The notes under the pieces were generated by a model. That model was not told the DNA's origin. It did not search any database and saw only the letters and a list, made by a program, of their open reading frames with translations. From Selaginella moellendorffii (taxonomy: Eukaryota; Streptophyta; Lycopodiopsida; Selaginellales; Selaginellaceae), in contig NW_003314264.1 in assembly GCF_000143415.4 (NCBI RefSeq), positions 1,958,074 to 2,022,073 on the forward strand: 64,000 nucleotides of DNA, written 5' to 3'. The position numbers and the translations under genes were made by a program. This document shows, in pieces, positions 1 through 10,791 of the stretch (positions are counted from its first letter, which is position 1; every line of letters starts with the position of its first letter).

Positions 1-1986
1 TCTCGAGCAGCAGGAGATTTGGACGAGACGATTGCTCGCCCAGGCCGCGTCCTCCATCGCCCCGGCGGTGATAGTTTCCATCAGCTCCTGGATAGCGGCG
101 ATAAGATTTCCTCCCTCGTCCTGGCGCTCGAGCGCCACCTTCAAATTCTCGCTAGCTTCACTCTCGCTGCGATCGATGAGGCCGAAGCTATAGCATCGCC
201 CAAGCTCCACAATCGCGTTCGTGTAGTCCTTGGCGGCCGATTCTCGGTAGAGACACATCGCTTGCACGGCATTGGCTTGGATCCCTCCTCCTCCACGCTC
301 GTAGATCATTCCTAGCCGCCACAACGCCTCTGGATCGCCCAACAACGCCGCCATCCTATACCACGTCCGGGCTTCCAAGAACTTGTGCTCGCTTCCTCTC
401 CAGTCCGCCATGAGATCGCCCATCCCGACCTGGATCTTGATCTTCGTGGCTTCAGAAAGAGCGCTAGAGTCTTGGATCCATTCCCTAAGTGCTCCGAGTG
501 GAATCGTGCGCTGTTCAACCGCATTGCGCAGTAGCCAATTCTCTCCCAAGTAGTAGACCAGCGCCTCTAGCTCGTCGGCAGAGAGATCGGCAAGGAAAGA
601 TCCGCCAGTGTTCTTGGTGTTCTTGGTAATCCTGCTTCGCGTCTCGAGGCCCCGGATCATCCCCAGAAAGTCGCAAATCTCCGAGAACTCGGGGCGCATT
701 CGATCCTCTTCATGGCGGCACCTAGAGAGAAATTCAGCAATGTAGTCTGGAATTCCGCCTAGTCCATCGTCGCCACCCAAGATCTCGTAGCATACTATCG
801 CGAAGTCGCGAATGTCGGCTTCCCTGGAGTACAAACTTCCACCGTTCTGATCGAAAACCATCCTCTTTCCCGAGCCTGTTCTTGAGGAAGTTCTTGCGAT
901 CCTGGACAGGATCTTCGCGAGCCCGAAATCCGAGAGCTTGACGATGAAATCTCCAGCGCGAGAGAAGCTCACGAGAGCGTTCCTCGTCTTGAGGTTCGTG
1001 TGAATGATCCTGAGATCGTGCAAGCACCTCATCCCCCGGGCGATCTGGAGCATAATATCCAGCGATTGATCCAGGGAGAAGGGCCCCGGCTGTGAATCCT
1101 CACCTCGAGCTCGATCCCTCGCCTTCCCCGCGATCACGGCCGAGAGATTTGTGCTCATCAGCTCCATCACCAGCGAGCAGCCCTGGTCTCCCCGCGGCGC
1201 GATCCCCAGGACGCGCACCAGATTGGGATGGATTGCGTGGAAGAGCGGCGCAGCATTGCTTCCCAGATCGACCGGCAGCACCTTCTCCGCGAAGCTCTGC
1301 CGCAGCCATCGTGTTTGAAAAACCCTAATGCCCTGACTTTGGCCGATGGTTTTCCCGCGCTGGAGCTCCGCGGGATTGATCCTGTATGCTCCGGCCATCT
1401 CGCGCGGATCGAGCCGAGCGATGAGCGTTTGCGCCATCTGATGGAGCTGCTTGTTCTTCTCTCGATCTATCGTCTTGCACAAGGCCTTGGATTTCTGGAG
1501 GACTTCTAGCCGATCGCGCCGCGACAGCTCCTCCAGCGATGATGCTCGCAGGCTGCCCAGAGTCTCCTCCATGTAACCAAGAAGGACCCCCTCGTCGGGT
1601 AGAATGCGAGCGAGCGCCAGGGATTTGCACAGATCTTCCACCGCGACTTCGAATTCCTGCTGGTTTTCTTCCTTGAGCAGGGCCTTCTCCAGCCAGTGCG
1701 CCCTGGATCTGCCGCAGGAGGAGACGAGCTCGAGGCACTTGATCACGGCTGCCTTCACGATGGTTTGGAATCCTCCATAGCTCTGTTCTTCCACGAACCC
1801 TTCCACGAAACAAGCGAGGAATTTGCACTGCCAAATCGTGATCTCCGAATTCTCGGCCGCAGACGCTATCCGCTCTACCAGATCCGCCAGCGGCCGCTGC
1901 TGATCGATTGAAAAATCTTGCGAATCCGCGGCATCGAAGCAGCTGCTACTGCTAGAAGAGATATCTCTCCTGGAATCCAAAGACAT
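1..1986 (-). CDS. Pseudokinase with C-terminal Sel1-like repeats (partial, runs off left edge)
   Basis: Translating the minus strand from the ATG at 1986 gives one frame open to base 1 (662 codons, no stop), so the 3' end lies outside the window. Residues 1 to about 200 look helical and have no motif I can name. A protein-kinase-like domain follows (about 215-455). Its glycine loop is degenerate (IGQSQG). The catalytic loop reads IIHTNLKTRNALV, so HRD is HTN and the catalytic Asp is Asn. The DFG motif is intact (LSDFGLAKI). Such a domain probably has no phosphotransfer activity. From about 535 the protein resembles Sel1/TPR-like repeats (WYRMAALLGDPEALWRLGMI). Helical N-terminus plus pseudokinase recalls plant MLKL-type proteins, but that link is inference. 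It lies head to head with the PPR gene, 100 bp away. No intron is seen. Confidence 0.75.
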   Translation of the reverse strand, partial: MSLDSRRDISSSSSSCFDAADSQDFSIDQQRPLADLVERIASAAENSEITIWQCKFLACFVEGFVEEQSYGGFQTIVKAAVIKCLELVSSCGRSRAHWLEKALLKEENQQEFEVAVEDLCKSLALARILPDEGVLLGYMEETLGSLRASSLEELSRRDRLEVLQKSKALCKTIDREKNKQLHQMAQTLIARLDPREMAGAYRINPAELQRGKTIGQSQGIRVFQTRWLRQSFAEKVLPVDLGSNAAPLFHAIHPNLVRVLGIAPRGDQGCSLVMELMSTNLSAVIAGKARDRARGEDSQPGPFSLDQSLDIMLQIARGMRCLHDLRIIHTNLKTRNALVSFSRAGDFIVKLSDFGLAKILSRIARTSSRTGSGKRMVFDQNGGSLYSREADIRDFAIVCYEILGGDDGLGGIPDYIAEFLSRCRHEEDRMRPEFSEICDFLGMIRGLETRSRITKNTKNTGGSFLADLSADELEALVYYLGENWLLRNAVEQRTIPLGALREWIQDSSALSEATKIKIQVGMGDLMADWRGSEHKFLEARTWYRMAALLGDPEALWRLGMIYERGGGGIQANAVQAMCLYRESAAKDYTNAIVELGRCYSFGLIDRSESEASENLKVALERQDEGGNLIAAIQELMETITAGAMEDAAWASNRLVQISCCSR

Positions 1987-2086
1987 GGCGGAAAAAACTC
2001 CTCACCTTCGAAACTCGCGATAGACCTCAAAGAATCCCTGTTGAGGCGGCGGACTGTGCCCCTCATCGATCGATCCGGCGCGTGGA
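1987..2086. promoter_or_regulatory. 100-bp divergent intergenic region (candidate bidirectional promoter)
   Basis: This gap separates the start codon of the minus-strand pseudokinase gene (1986) from the start codon of the plus-strand PPR gene (2087). With so little room, promoter elements and both 5' UTRs must overlap here or reach into the coding regions. I see no clear TATA box. Confidence 0.4.
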
Positions 2087-3700
2087 ATGCCGGCGGTCTT
2101 GGATCTTTCCCTGGACGCATCCGAGAGAGAGCTCGCCGATCGCCTCAGAAGCGCCAAGAACACCGCGCAATGTCAGCTCCTCCATGCCCAGATCCTCGCG
2201 AGCCGGCGCCACCGTGACAGCCTCTTCCTCGCGAATGCGCTCATCCAGATCTACGGCAGATGTAACGAGGCCGGAGAATCAAAGCGCGTCTTCGATGGAA
2301 TGGAACGCCATTGCTTCCTCACCTGGAAGCTCCTCCTCCAGGCATATGCCTTAAAGGGGCATCTGGAAGATGCCAAGCGAACATTCGAAGCCATGCCCGA
2401 GAGAGATGCCGTGTGCCACAACATCATGATCACGGCCTATGGAAGAGCCGGCCAGCTGGAGCGCGCCAAGCGTATGTTTGACACGTCGGTGGAGTGGAGC
2501 ATCGTGACGTGGAATGCCCTACTGGCAGCATATACCGAGAACCGGCATTTTGACCAGGCGGTGGAAATATACCGGATTATGCCCGCCGTGAGCATCGTCT
2601 CCGCGAACACGATGATGCATGGCTATGCCCTAGAGGGCCGGATCGAGGACGCTGCCGCGATCTTTGATCGAATGCCGGAGATCAGCATGGTTTCGTGGAC
2701 GGAGCTCCTCGCACTCCATGCCCAGAGGGGAAATTTGCGGCGGGCGAGGAAGATCTTTGCACAGGTGCCCGAGTTGAATGTAGTGATGGCCACGGCGATG
2801 ATCCAGGCGTGCGCGCAAAGCGGGGAATTGCGGCGAGCAGTGGCGATCTTTGAGAGGATGGGCGAGAGGAATCTTGTGGCGTGGACGGCGATGGTGTGCG
2901 CATTCGTCCAGGGCGGGGATTTGGCGTCGGCGAAAGCGCTGTTCGATTCAATGCCGGAGCACGACACCGCCTCGTGCAATGCGATGCTCCAGGCGCTAGT
3001 TTCCCTGGGATTTCTCGAGGAATGCAAGGGAATGTTTGATTCCATGGTCGATCGAAACGAAATCTCGTGGGCAGTGATGCTCGAGGCGTATGCCCAGACA
3101 GGGGATCTCCAGCAGGCGAAGCAACTCTTCGATTCCATGCCCGATCAAACGCTAGTGGCACGGACCGCGATAATGGGTCTCTTTGCAGAGAAGGGACACT
3201 TGCGCCTGGCAAAGAAGATCTTTGACACGATGTTCTTGCGGGACACGATCGCTTGGAATGCTATGGTAGCTGCAAATGCCCGGAGCGGGCATGCTACCGC
3301 ATCGCTGGATCTCTTCCACCGCATGGCCGTGGAGGGCTATAACCGCGAGGAGCTCGCGTTCGTCAGCGTTCTTGCGTCGTGCGCGCAAATGGGCGCGCTG
3401 GAGCGCGCTCGGGGCTACTTTGTGTCGATGGAATTCGACCACGGTCAAGCGCCTGAGCTGGAGCACTACTCGTGCATTGTGGATGTGCTCGCGAGGCTGG
3501 GCTACCTCCGCCAGGCGCGAGAGCTCCTCTCCACCATGCCCTTCGTGCCCAACGATTCGAGTTACAAGGCGGTGCTCAGCGCTTGCCGGATCCAACATAA
3601 CGTCCGCCACGCGTCTGGGATCCTGCGCGAGTGCCACACCAACCACTGGGACACGGCGGCGCCGCTCGTCCTCTTCTCCAACGCCGCCAGGAGCGATTAA
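2087..3700 (+). CDS. Pentatricopeptide repeat (PPR) protein, PLS/S-type repeats, no DYW domain
   Basis: A single-exon 537-residue protein. Most of it is a tandem array of about 31-residue helical-hairpin repeats with the hallmarks of PPR S-type motifs: repeated (V/I)xWNAL/MLxAYxxxG cores followed by A(K/R)xIFDxMPE. At least ten repeats lie between about residues 45 and 400. They are followed by longer P/L-like repeats and a short E-like end (YSCIVDVLARLGYLRQARELL, then SYKAVLSACRIQ). The protein stops soon after, without E+ or DYW deaminase sequence. PPR proteins bind organellar RNA one repeat per base and act in editing, splicing or stability. Any editing role would need a deaminase supplied in trans. 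Targeting is not obvious; the N-terminus lacks a clear transit peptide. It converges with the tryptophan synthase gene, the two stops 24 bases apart. Confidence 0.9.
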   Translation: MPAVLDLSLDASERELADRLRSAKNTAQCQLLHAQILASRRHRDSLFLANALIQIYGRCNEAGESKRVFDGMERHCFLTWKLLLQAYALKGHLEDAKRTFEAMPERDAVCHNIMITAYGRAGQLERAKRMFDTSVEWSIVTWNALLAAYTENRHFDQAVEIYRIMPAVSIVSANTMMHGYALEGRIEDAAAIFDRMPEISMVSWTELLALHAQRGNLRRARKIFAQVPELNVVMATAMIQACAQSGELRRAVAIFERMGERNLVAWTAMVCAFVQGGDLASAKALFDSMPEHDTASCNAMLQALVSLGFLEECKGMFDSMVDRNEISWAVMLEAYAQTGDLQQAKQLFDSMPDQTLVARTAIMGLFAEKGHLRLAKKIFDTMFLRDTIAWNAMVAANARSGHATASLDLFHRMAVEGYNREELAFVSVLASCAQMGALERARGYFVSMEFDHGQAPELEHYSCIVDVLARLGYLRQARELLSTMPFVPNDSSYKAVLSACRIQHNVRHASGILRECHTNHWDTAAPLVLFSNAARSD

Positions 3701-3724
3701 CCGATCCATTGCCAAGCTTCTCCT

Positions 3725-5397
3725 TTACTGCTTGACAACGGGAATGGAGGCCATCGCTGCCGCGGCTTTCTCGTCGGAATAGTCGAGATCTTCGATCTCT
3801 CCACTCAGAAACTTCTCGTACGAGGCGAGATCAAAGTGGCCGTGGCCGCACAGTGCCAAGACAATCACTTTGGCCTCGCCACTCTCTCGGCATCGCTCCG
3901 CTTCACGGATCGTAGCAGCGATCGCGTGAGTTGGCTCAGGTGCTGGAATTATTCCTTCGCTTCGAGCAAATTGTAGAGCTCCTGGACATACCAGTCTTTA
4001 GCCGGGAATACCAGTAAAAGAGCGATTTTTCTACCTTGGAAGCATTCTTTCTGCGGTATAGCTATGGCCTCCATGAGCTTAAGATTGTAGAGGTGTGATA
4101 TCAGCGGTGCCATTCCATGGTACCTCAATCCTCCTGAGAAACTAGAAAGTTACAAAAGTTGGTAAACGCGAAACTTACCAGCATGGATGGGATCTGGAAT
4201 AAAGTCGTGCCCGAGCGTATGCATCTTCATCAGGGGCGTAAACCCGGCAGTGTCACCATAGTCGTAAGCGTACACTCCTCTTGTGAGTGATGGACAAGCC
4301 GCCGGCTCGACTGCTCGGATCACCGGATTCATCTTCCCTGCGAACTTCTCCCGCAGAAACGGGAAAGCCAAGCCTCCAAAGTTCGATCCGCCGCCGGTGC
4401 AACCGATGAGTATGTCCACGTCGGTCTCTCCGGCTTTGGCCAGCTGAAGCAAGCATTCCTCGCCGATCACCGTCTGGTGGAGAAGGACGTGATTGAGGAC
4501 GCTCCCCAGTGCGTAGTGCGTGTTCGAGTCTTGGACAGCAACTTCCACGGCTTCAGAGATGGCAAGGCCCAGGCTTCCCGGACAGTTCGGATCCTCGGCT
4601 AGCATTTTGCGGCCCGTGGCTGTAATAGCCGAGGGGGAGGGGTAAACTTTCGCTCCCCACGTCTCCATCATCGTCTTCCTGTGTGGCTTCTGGTCGTAAG
4701 ATGCACGAACCTGCCATACCTGCAACAAAACTATATAGCTTCTTTCTCACTACGAACTTCAAGTGGTTATACCTCGCAGTCGAGATTGAAGATTGAGCAA
4801 GCAAAAGCCAGAGCGCTTCCCCACTGTCCAGCACCAGTTTCAGTGGTGAGACGCTTGATTCCTTCCTTGGCATTGTAAAACGCCTGTGGGACGGCCGTGT
4901 TCGGCTTGTGTGATCCCGCTGGACTCACACCCTCGTACTTGTAGTATATCCTTGCAGGAGTTTCTAGCAACCGTTCTAGTCGCTTGGCCCTGGCATGCAT
5001 AACAGTACAACTAAGCGATGAAGAAAAGGCTTCAAAAAAACTCAAACCTGAAGAGAGGCGTTGGCCTCCACAGCTTGTACACCGCGAGGACCTCGTCTGG
5101 AATGCCAATGTAGCGATCGCTGGACATCTCCTGGCGAATAAGTTCTTGGGGAAATAAAGCCCCCATGCCCTCTGCTTTCAACGGCTCCAAGCTTCTAGGA
5201 TCCAGAGGAGGCGGCGGCGGCTGCGGCAAATCTGCGGTAATGTTGTACCATTTTGCTGGAAGATCCTTCTCATCCAGACTAACCTTTGTGTTGCTGCCAC
5301 ACCTTCTAACCGATAACAGCCTTCTCGTAGCAGGAACATCATACAGCCGGAGCCGGAGAACTCTATGGTGCATCGACGCAGCCGTGAGGTTAAACAT
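3725..5397 (-). CDS. Tryptophan synthase beta chain, type 2 (TrpB2-like), probably plastidial
   Basis: Five exons on the minus strand: 5397-5048, 4989-4773, 4719-4179, 4133-4035, 3981-3725. They join in frame to 487 residues; introns are 45-58 nt. The enzyme condenses indole and L-serine to tryptophan using PLP. Type-2 features are visible: the N-terminal block [25 protein letters not shown], the PLP-lysine segment [15 protein letters not shown], the phosphate-binding [27 protein letters not shown] and [14 protein letters not shown]. Ordinary plant TSB proteins are type 1; type-2 enzymes usually do not form the alpha-beta complex. The first 40 or so residues are Arg/Leu/Ser-rich and could be a transit peptide. 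A second Met at residue 9 is an alternative start. Confidence in the family is high; the exact start is less certain. Confidence 0.93.
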
Positions 5398-6540
5398 CAG
5401 AAGGGCGTAAAAAACTGGTAAAAAAGTACCAAGACTTTCATAAAATGAAAACAAGAGTTTACCTGCACTGTAATCTGAAAGAAATAAGAATATAATATGA
5501 GGTAAAATTGCCACTATGGAGATCTTTAAGATTTCATTGTCGGCGACCTTCGAGCGTGCCTCCTGTTAAAACTCGTTCTGATTTGCAGCGTGGAGGTGGC
5601 CGAGCAAAAAAATTTGAAACGAAGGATTCTTTGGGAGCTCTTCGGGACGTGCCGACCTTCAAAGAGATAAAATAAGAATTAAGAATCACCATATGATAAA
5701 AGAAAAACATCTATATACAAAAAGCCATCCTTGCATGATCTTCCAAGGGCTTCCATCATCCGTGGTTCTGTGTCACAAACTGTCACTTAAATCGGGAAGC
5801 AATCAATATAGCTGTCCAGATCCATGTGTTTATCCAGGATTGCATGTAGGCGTAGAAGTCTTGGCATTCTCCTTCTAGAGCTGTGTGATGCCGACAAATA
5901 TGAAGTCCATAATTGCAAGTGCCTTGTGAATTTCCCCTCCAAAGAGAGGATCTGCCACATTAACGAGTGTGTAGCCGGTCTGTCCGTCCATATGGATAAT
6001 GATACGTTGGCTAACGTAAGCTCTCAGCAATGCAGTGGTTATTTCCAGGGGCCTCTTGTCTATGGCCTCGGAAACTGCTGGCACCGTCTTTTCTCCATCA
6101 GGGAGGAGAGGATCCCCTGTCCATTTGCCATCTCTTGGAGATGGGTGGCGGGTCTTGTGCCCATTCTTCATGTTGTCGTGGGGGAGAACGAAAAGGGGTG
6201 CGATACCTCCATGTAGTTGGAGAGTAGTTCAAGTGGTGTGTAAGCGGCTCAGAGAGTGGAGCTGAATAGACTGTTCCTCGGTCGAGAGCCTGTTCGTTAG
6301 CAAAAGGTCCACATCTCGTGAGGTGGGGTAAGATGGTATCTGTTGCAGTCCTACAGGAGGGCGTATGGGATATGAATGAGGGGCTGCAGCTGGCCCAAAT
6401 GGTTCCTCCTGGGCCTACCTTGTGTCTTGCCAGATTGCAAATCCTGCTGGTGCTGTGACTAAATGCTGTGGGAGTTGGGGCTGATCTCCGGGCAACAATC
6501 CATTCTAGTGCTTGTGTTGATATGGTCATTAATAGAATAT
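5398..6540. other. Upstream region of the TrpB2 gene; unassigned short open frames
   Basis: No gene recognised. About 130 bp next to the start would be 5' UTR. Short frames between about 5870 and 6530 on both strands show no convincing domain and no consistent exon model. A minus-strand frame (6171-5875) contains TLVNVADPLFGGEIHKAL and could be a relic of a mobile element or gene, but I cannot place it. Confidence 0.35.
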
Positions 6541-9439
6541 GAACTTGCAGGAAAAAAAACTCTAAATTAGATTATGTGAATGAGATTATATATTACTACA
6601 AATCATCTATTGAAGAAAAGGTGATTTTATGTGTTTCAACCTTTGTCTCTAATGACTTTAGTTTCATATTTAACTTGACTAAACCTCAATGAGAAAAGTT
6701 TATAAGAGAACATAGTAATAATTCCCATAGAGGTTTACTTTTATCTAGCAGCATGGTAACAATTAATAAAGTAATATCAATTCTGCCAACTCAAAATGTA
6801 ACTTTATTCACAAGCCCAAATATAAGCATATGCAAATAATATATTTTCATTTCATGAGCCAAGCAAAAGCTTATACAATATAGTATATGCCAAAACCCAT
6901 ATGCATGCAAAACCATAAAAATATATCATGTATTGATTTTACCCTATACCATATGGTGAATTGGATTGTTCCACTAGTTAGTATGGTATAAATGTAGAAT
7001 AAAACAAGATGAACAATGTCTCCAAGTTAGTCACTATACCCAATTTACCTATCATACATTTAAAGCCCAAAATAAACCCTTAGTTTTGGCTTTACCCTAA
7101 TCCCAAGAGTTAAGCAAAATATAAAATGGTGCTATATTGTGAATTTTGTTTCAAGATTGTGTTCAACACTTACATTTCATAAATAACAAATCTAGACACT
7201 TTTCATAAATAGCTAATAAGAGTGAAATGCAATTAACATACAAGGCATGATAGCAAAGGTTTTAGCAGATATAGTACACTATCATATAGCAATAAGTGTC
7301 TAATATACAAGGGTTTTTATTAAGCTTATGCAAAACATAGCAAAAGAGAACTAACAAACACTAAATATATTTAACTAAATAGACATTTAAGAAAAAAAAT
7401 TTATGTTCATCTAAATGCTAAACATGAATAAAACAAATTAATAAAGGGAACTAGCAATATCGATTTATTACAAAAGGAGCAAAAGGGTGAGTATTCTTGC
7501 AACTGTCATAGAACAAAAAGAATCTTTTACTTTGTGTGTTTCAATAGTCGTTTAATGCCTAATACCTCTTCAGATAGTGCCACATCTGCACACGAAAGAG
7601 TAAACCATAGATCCCCAAACTCAAGCCCTAGTGGCCGCTACTTTTTATCTTTGACTATTTAAAAGAATTTATTGATAATTAACTTTTGATACCCACAAAC
7701 ACATCTGTGACAAATAATTGTAGTAAAGGATGAAACTTTTAAGGATAACATTGAATATTTTTCAATATTAAGAAAACTAAATAAAAAATAAAGAATGATA
7801 AAAGTTATATTTTCAACAGGATGTTTAGAATAAGATAAAAGCTTCTCTTTTAAATTAATTATAGAAACTTTAAAATGATTTTATAAGAAAAATACTGATA
7901 AACATAGACAAATAATTTTAGTTATTGCTTTACTTGGTAATTTAGCATTTAATACAAATGAAACAATGATATATTCAACAATTTCATTTTTACCATAAGT
8001 CAAAAGAGAGAGAGTAATTTTAGCAAATGAAATTTTTCATAATATATACAAAAAAAATTAATATCTAATAATATTTGATACAATATATAATTAAAAGATG
8101 TGGGGTTTTATTTGAGATGATAACATAAGAGGAAAAATTAATACCTATTTGAAATAGTCTAGAAATTTTGGAACCACTTTAATAAGAACCATCTCAACTA
8201 CCTAGCAAAAGGCACAATTTTTTATGCTCAAGAAGAAGAGAATTGTCAAAAAAATTAGGCTTTTTCTTTTTAATTTTTTTAATATTTTTTCTAGTTTGCT
8301 CTTTTTAATAACAAAAAATCTCTATTTTTTCTAGTTGAAAGAGAAAGCTAGAATTTGATACACCCTTCAAATTTATAGCTTGAGCACCATGACATTTGCA
8401 TAATGGCTAAAAAGGTTATTAAGAGTCTTATCAAGTAATTTGTAATTTGTACTCTGAACAATCCACTTTCACACCCAACTTACTAGTTATTCATTCTAGT
8501 GTCATTAACATAATGAGCCATTGAGCAAGAACAATACCATGATAATTAAATTTTAGTTTGGTGAGTCTACTTATGAGCCTGGATGAAGTTTTGACACCTT
8601 TATAACACCAAACTCTATGATACACACTAAAAATAACGAGGAAAACCTTTTACCACAGTATTTTACTTAAAATCTTATGGCATTCAGTTGGCTATTGCTC
8701 TTAACAATCTCAAAAATCAAGTTTTATTTATACAGGTTAGTAAAATAAATCACAACCATTAAAAATTGAAACCTTGGACATTGAAAAAAAAAGAGAATAT
8801 ACCAACTAAAATGGATTTAAAATTCAAGTTGCAAGTATCACTTGCAAATAAATTTCCATAGTTATGAGCTTGCTCACTCCCCAAGAATCCTCACTTCCTT
8901 AAATCAAACTTAAATTCCCAATTATTAATCCCATGATAATCACAGTCATCCTTTTTACCCAAACCTTATTGAAACAAGCTGCCCAGAATGAAGAAAACTC
9001 TTTAGAACAAACATAGTCTAATTAAAAATCTTATTGTTGATTCTGTGTTGCTTACTCTTTAACAATGCTCCTTTCAAGTTGCCATAAGAATGCTACTCCA
9101 TCTTTGAAACATGGGGCAAACAGCTAGATTAGATTATCAAACCTAGTTACTTTTCTTAAGAGTTATTCGCATGTATCTTTGTCTTGAGTAAAAGCCAAAG
9201 ACAAAGATCATAGAACTCATAGAACTCATTCCCTTGATCGTCATGGAACTCATTTTGATTTTTGTGCGAACTCTAAGTTTCATATGCCAAGCATACTTCC
9301 ATTCCTTAAAGGGAATTTGACAGTTCACAGATCAACTTATTTCAAGAGTTTGTGCACTAATCTCAACGGAGTGGAAGTCCCCTGCCACTGGGTCTTGGTG
9401 CCAGTTGTTTGTGTCATCTGTTTAAAAAAACAAAACCGT
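6541..9439. other. AT-rich, gene-empty stretch of about 2.9 kb
   Basis: Composition changes sharply to strongly AT-rich sequence with many A and T runs and almost no open frames in any reading frame. I find no terminal repeats, no reverse transcriptase or transposase motifs and no tRNA-like arms. It contrasts with the GC-balanced gene regions on both sides. Likely old mobile-element or heterochromatic sequence, or an organellar insert; none of these is demonstrated. Confidence 0.5.
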
Positions 9440-10763
9440 TTAAAACTGGTCGCAAATTGAAGTGTCACCTTCAATCTTCTGTAGAGACCGATACTGAAGT
9501 CGTACGCTTTCATTGTTATCGAGAGTTTTCACCAGATACCTGCAAGGCACAGACACCTCTATTCAGATGCCTAAGCAAAAGAGACACTAACCATCCATTT
9601 AAGCACTGTGTCGTAATAATCGCTTGCTTGCCAACAAACCTCTCTGGGGTTCTCTTATTTCCCTGAAAAACACGGAGTAATATACTACGGAAAACAAAAC
9701 AAGTACCAAACCTTGATCAAGACTTTGTCACTAACAACATAAGGAAACTGGACGCCCTTCGGACGTCCGGCATCCACGGATTGATCGCCATCCTGTAGAA
9801 GAAGCGTCAAATGCCAGCTACAAACTCCATAAAAAAGCCTTACAGGATCTTTACCGGATCTCTTCTCCGCTTCGCTGCTGTTCCTTTGGGCACGACCCCA
9901 GACTTCGGAAAACCTCTGTCATGCCTGAAAGCCAGCACAGCCGCTCGCAATGCTGCACACAAAAATACCTTGAAAGAAAATCACGAGAGAGTTGTTTTGC
10001 ATCTTATACCCAAGTTTATGGATCCATCTGCAATACGAGTAGGCACTTGGCAAATCTGGCACAAGCTCTGCGGAGGAAAAGAACTGACTCAAGCCTGAAA
10101 ATAGATAAGCTTACTCACAGTTTCTTGTATCTTTTGAATACCCCCGGATCCAAACGTGTGACCGCAGGGAAATATAACGGCATCGTCCATTAGCTCGCCC
10201 CTGGAGGATCACTAGAAGGTAAGACACCAAGAAAGAAAAATCAAACACCATAAAACTTACGAGAATGGATCCGAAAGTATTTGCTTGAGCGATTGCTCGG
10301 CGGTTTGCAGGATCTCGTTCTGGTGGTGTCCTCGAATGCAGCTCCCACCGGTGAGCAGCGACGTGTAGTAATTGTTTAGAGCGTCACCTCCATCTTTGGT
10401 GGAGGCACCATTGTTGCTGATCCCAGCCGCATTGGCGGCCGGCGTGGACTGGCTAACACTAGCGCTACCGTGAGAGAAAGAATTCAAAAAGAGGAAAGAA
10501 TTGGCACTGGCAGCGGCAGCCGCCCCCGGCGTGCCCGATATTTCTTTCGATCTCTCCATTTTCTGCGAGCTAATGGCGGCTAACCTTGCCTGGAGCTGGG
10601 GCATGCGCCGGTGATTGCTGCTACCGGTGGCGGCGGATTCGTAAGCTGCGGCGGCCGCGGCAACGGCGGCGCCACGCCTGGGGTGCTGATCGACCAGCTC
10701 CTCCTCCTCCTCCTCGTAATCATCGGATCCATCAGACGCCCCGCCGCTCTCGCCTACGCTCAT
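9440..10763 (-). CDS. PUB62: U-box E3 ubiquitin ligase, PUB62-like
   Basis: Seven exons, minus strand: 10763-10261, 10200-10119, 10067-10010, 9952-9855, 9792-9712, 9662-9592, 9539-9440. They join in frame to 330 residues with introns of 49-61 nt. Residues 1-160 are acidic and Ala/Ser/Gly-rich. The U-box follows, across three small exons: GELMDDAVIFPCGHTFGSGG, then CQICQVPTRIADGSINLALR. The C-terminal module of the plant PUB62/63 family is clear: GRPKGVQFPYVVSDKVLIK, GNKRTPERFVGKQAIITTQ, then CLNGWYLVKTLDNNESVRL and QYRSLQKI. U-boxes recruit E2 enzymes, so it is a predicted ubiquitin ligase; its substrate is unknown. The acceptor of exon 2 was chosen at 10200 because an AG eleven bases earlier gives a stop. 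A telo-box lies 20 bp upstream of the ATG. Confidence 0.93.
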
Positions 10764-10782
10764 GCTTCCCCCTTGCGCTCGT

Positions 10783-10791
10783 AAACCCTAA
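10783..10791 (+). promoter_or_regulatory. Telo-box (AAACCCTAA)
   Basis: An exact AAACCCTAA motif sits 20 bp upstream of the PUB62-like start codon. Telo-boxes are common in plant promoters and 5' leaders, often in genes active in dividing cells. The context is right, but a 9-mer can occur by chance. Confidence 0.45.

Noticed and set aside
4021-5514. Reading the TrpB2 gene as starting at 5514
   Set aside because: The extra N-terminal residues are hydrophobic leader sequence from an AT-rich region with splice-like sites; the start at 5397 gives a normal type-2 protein.
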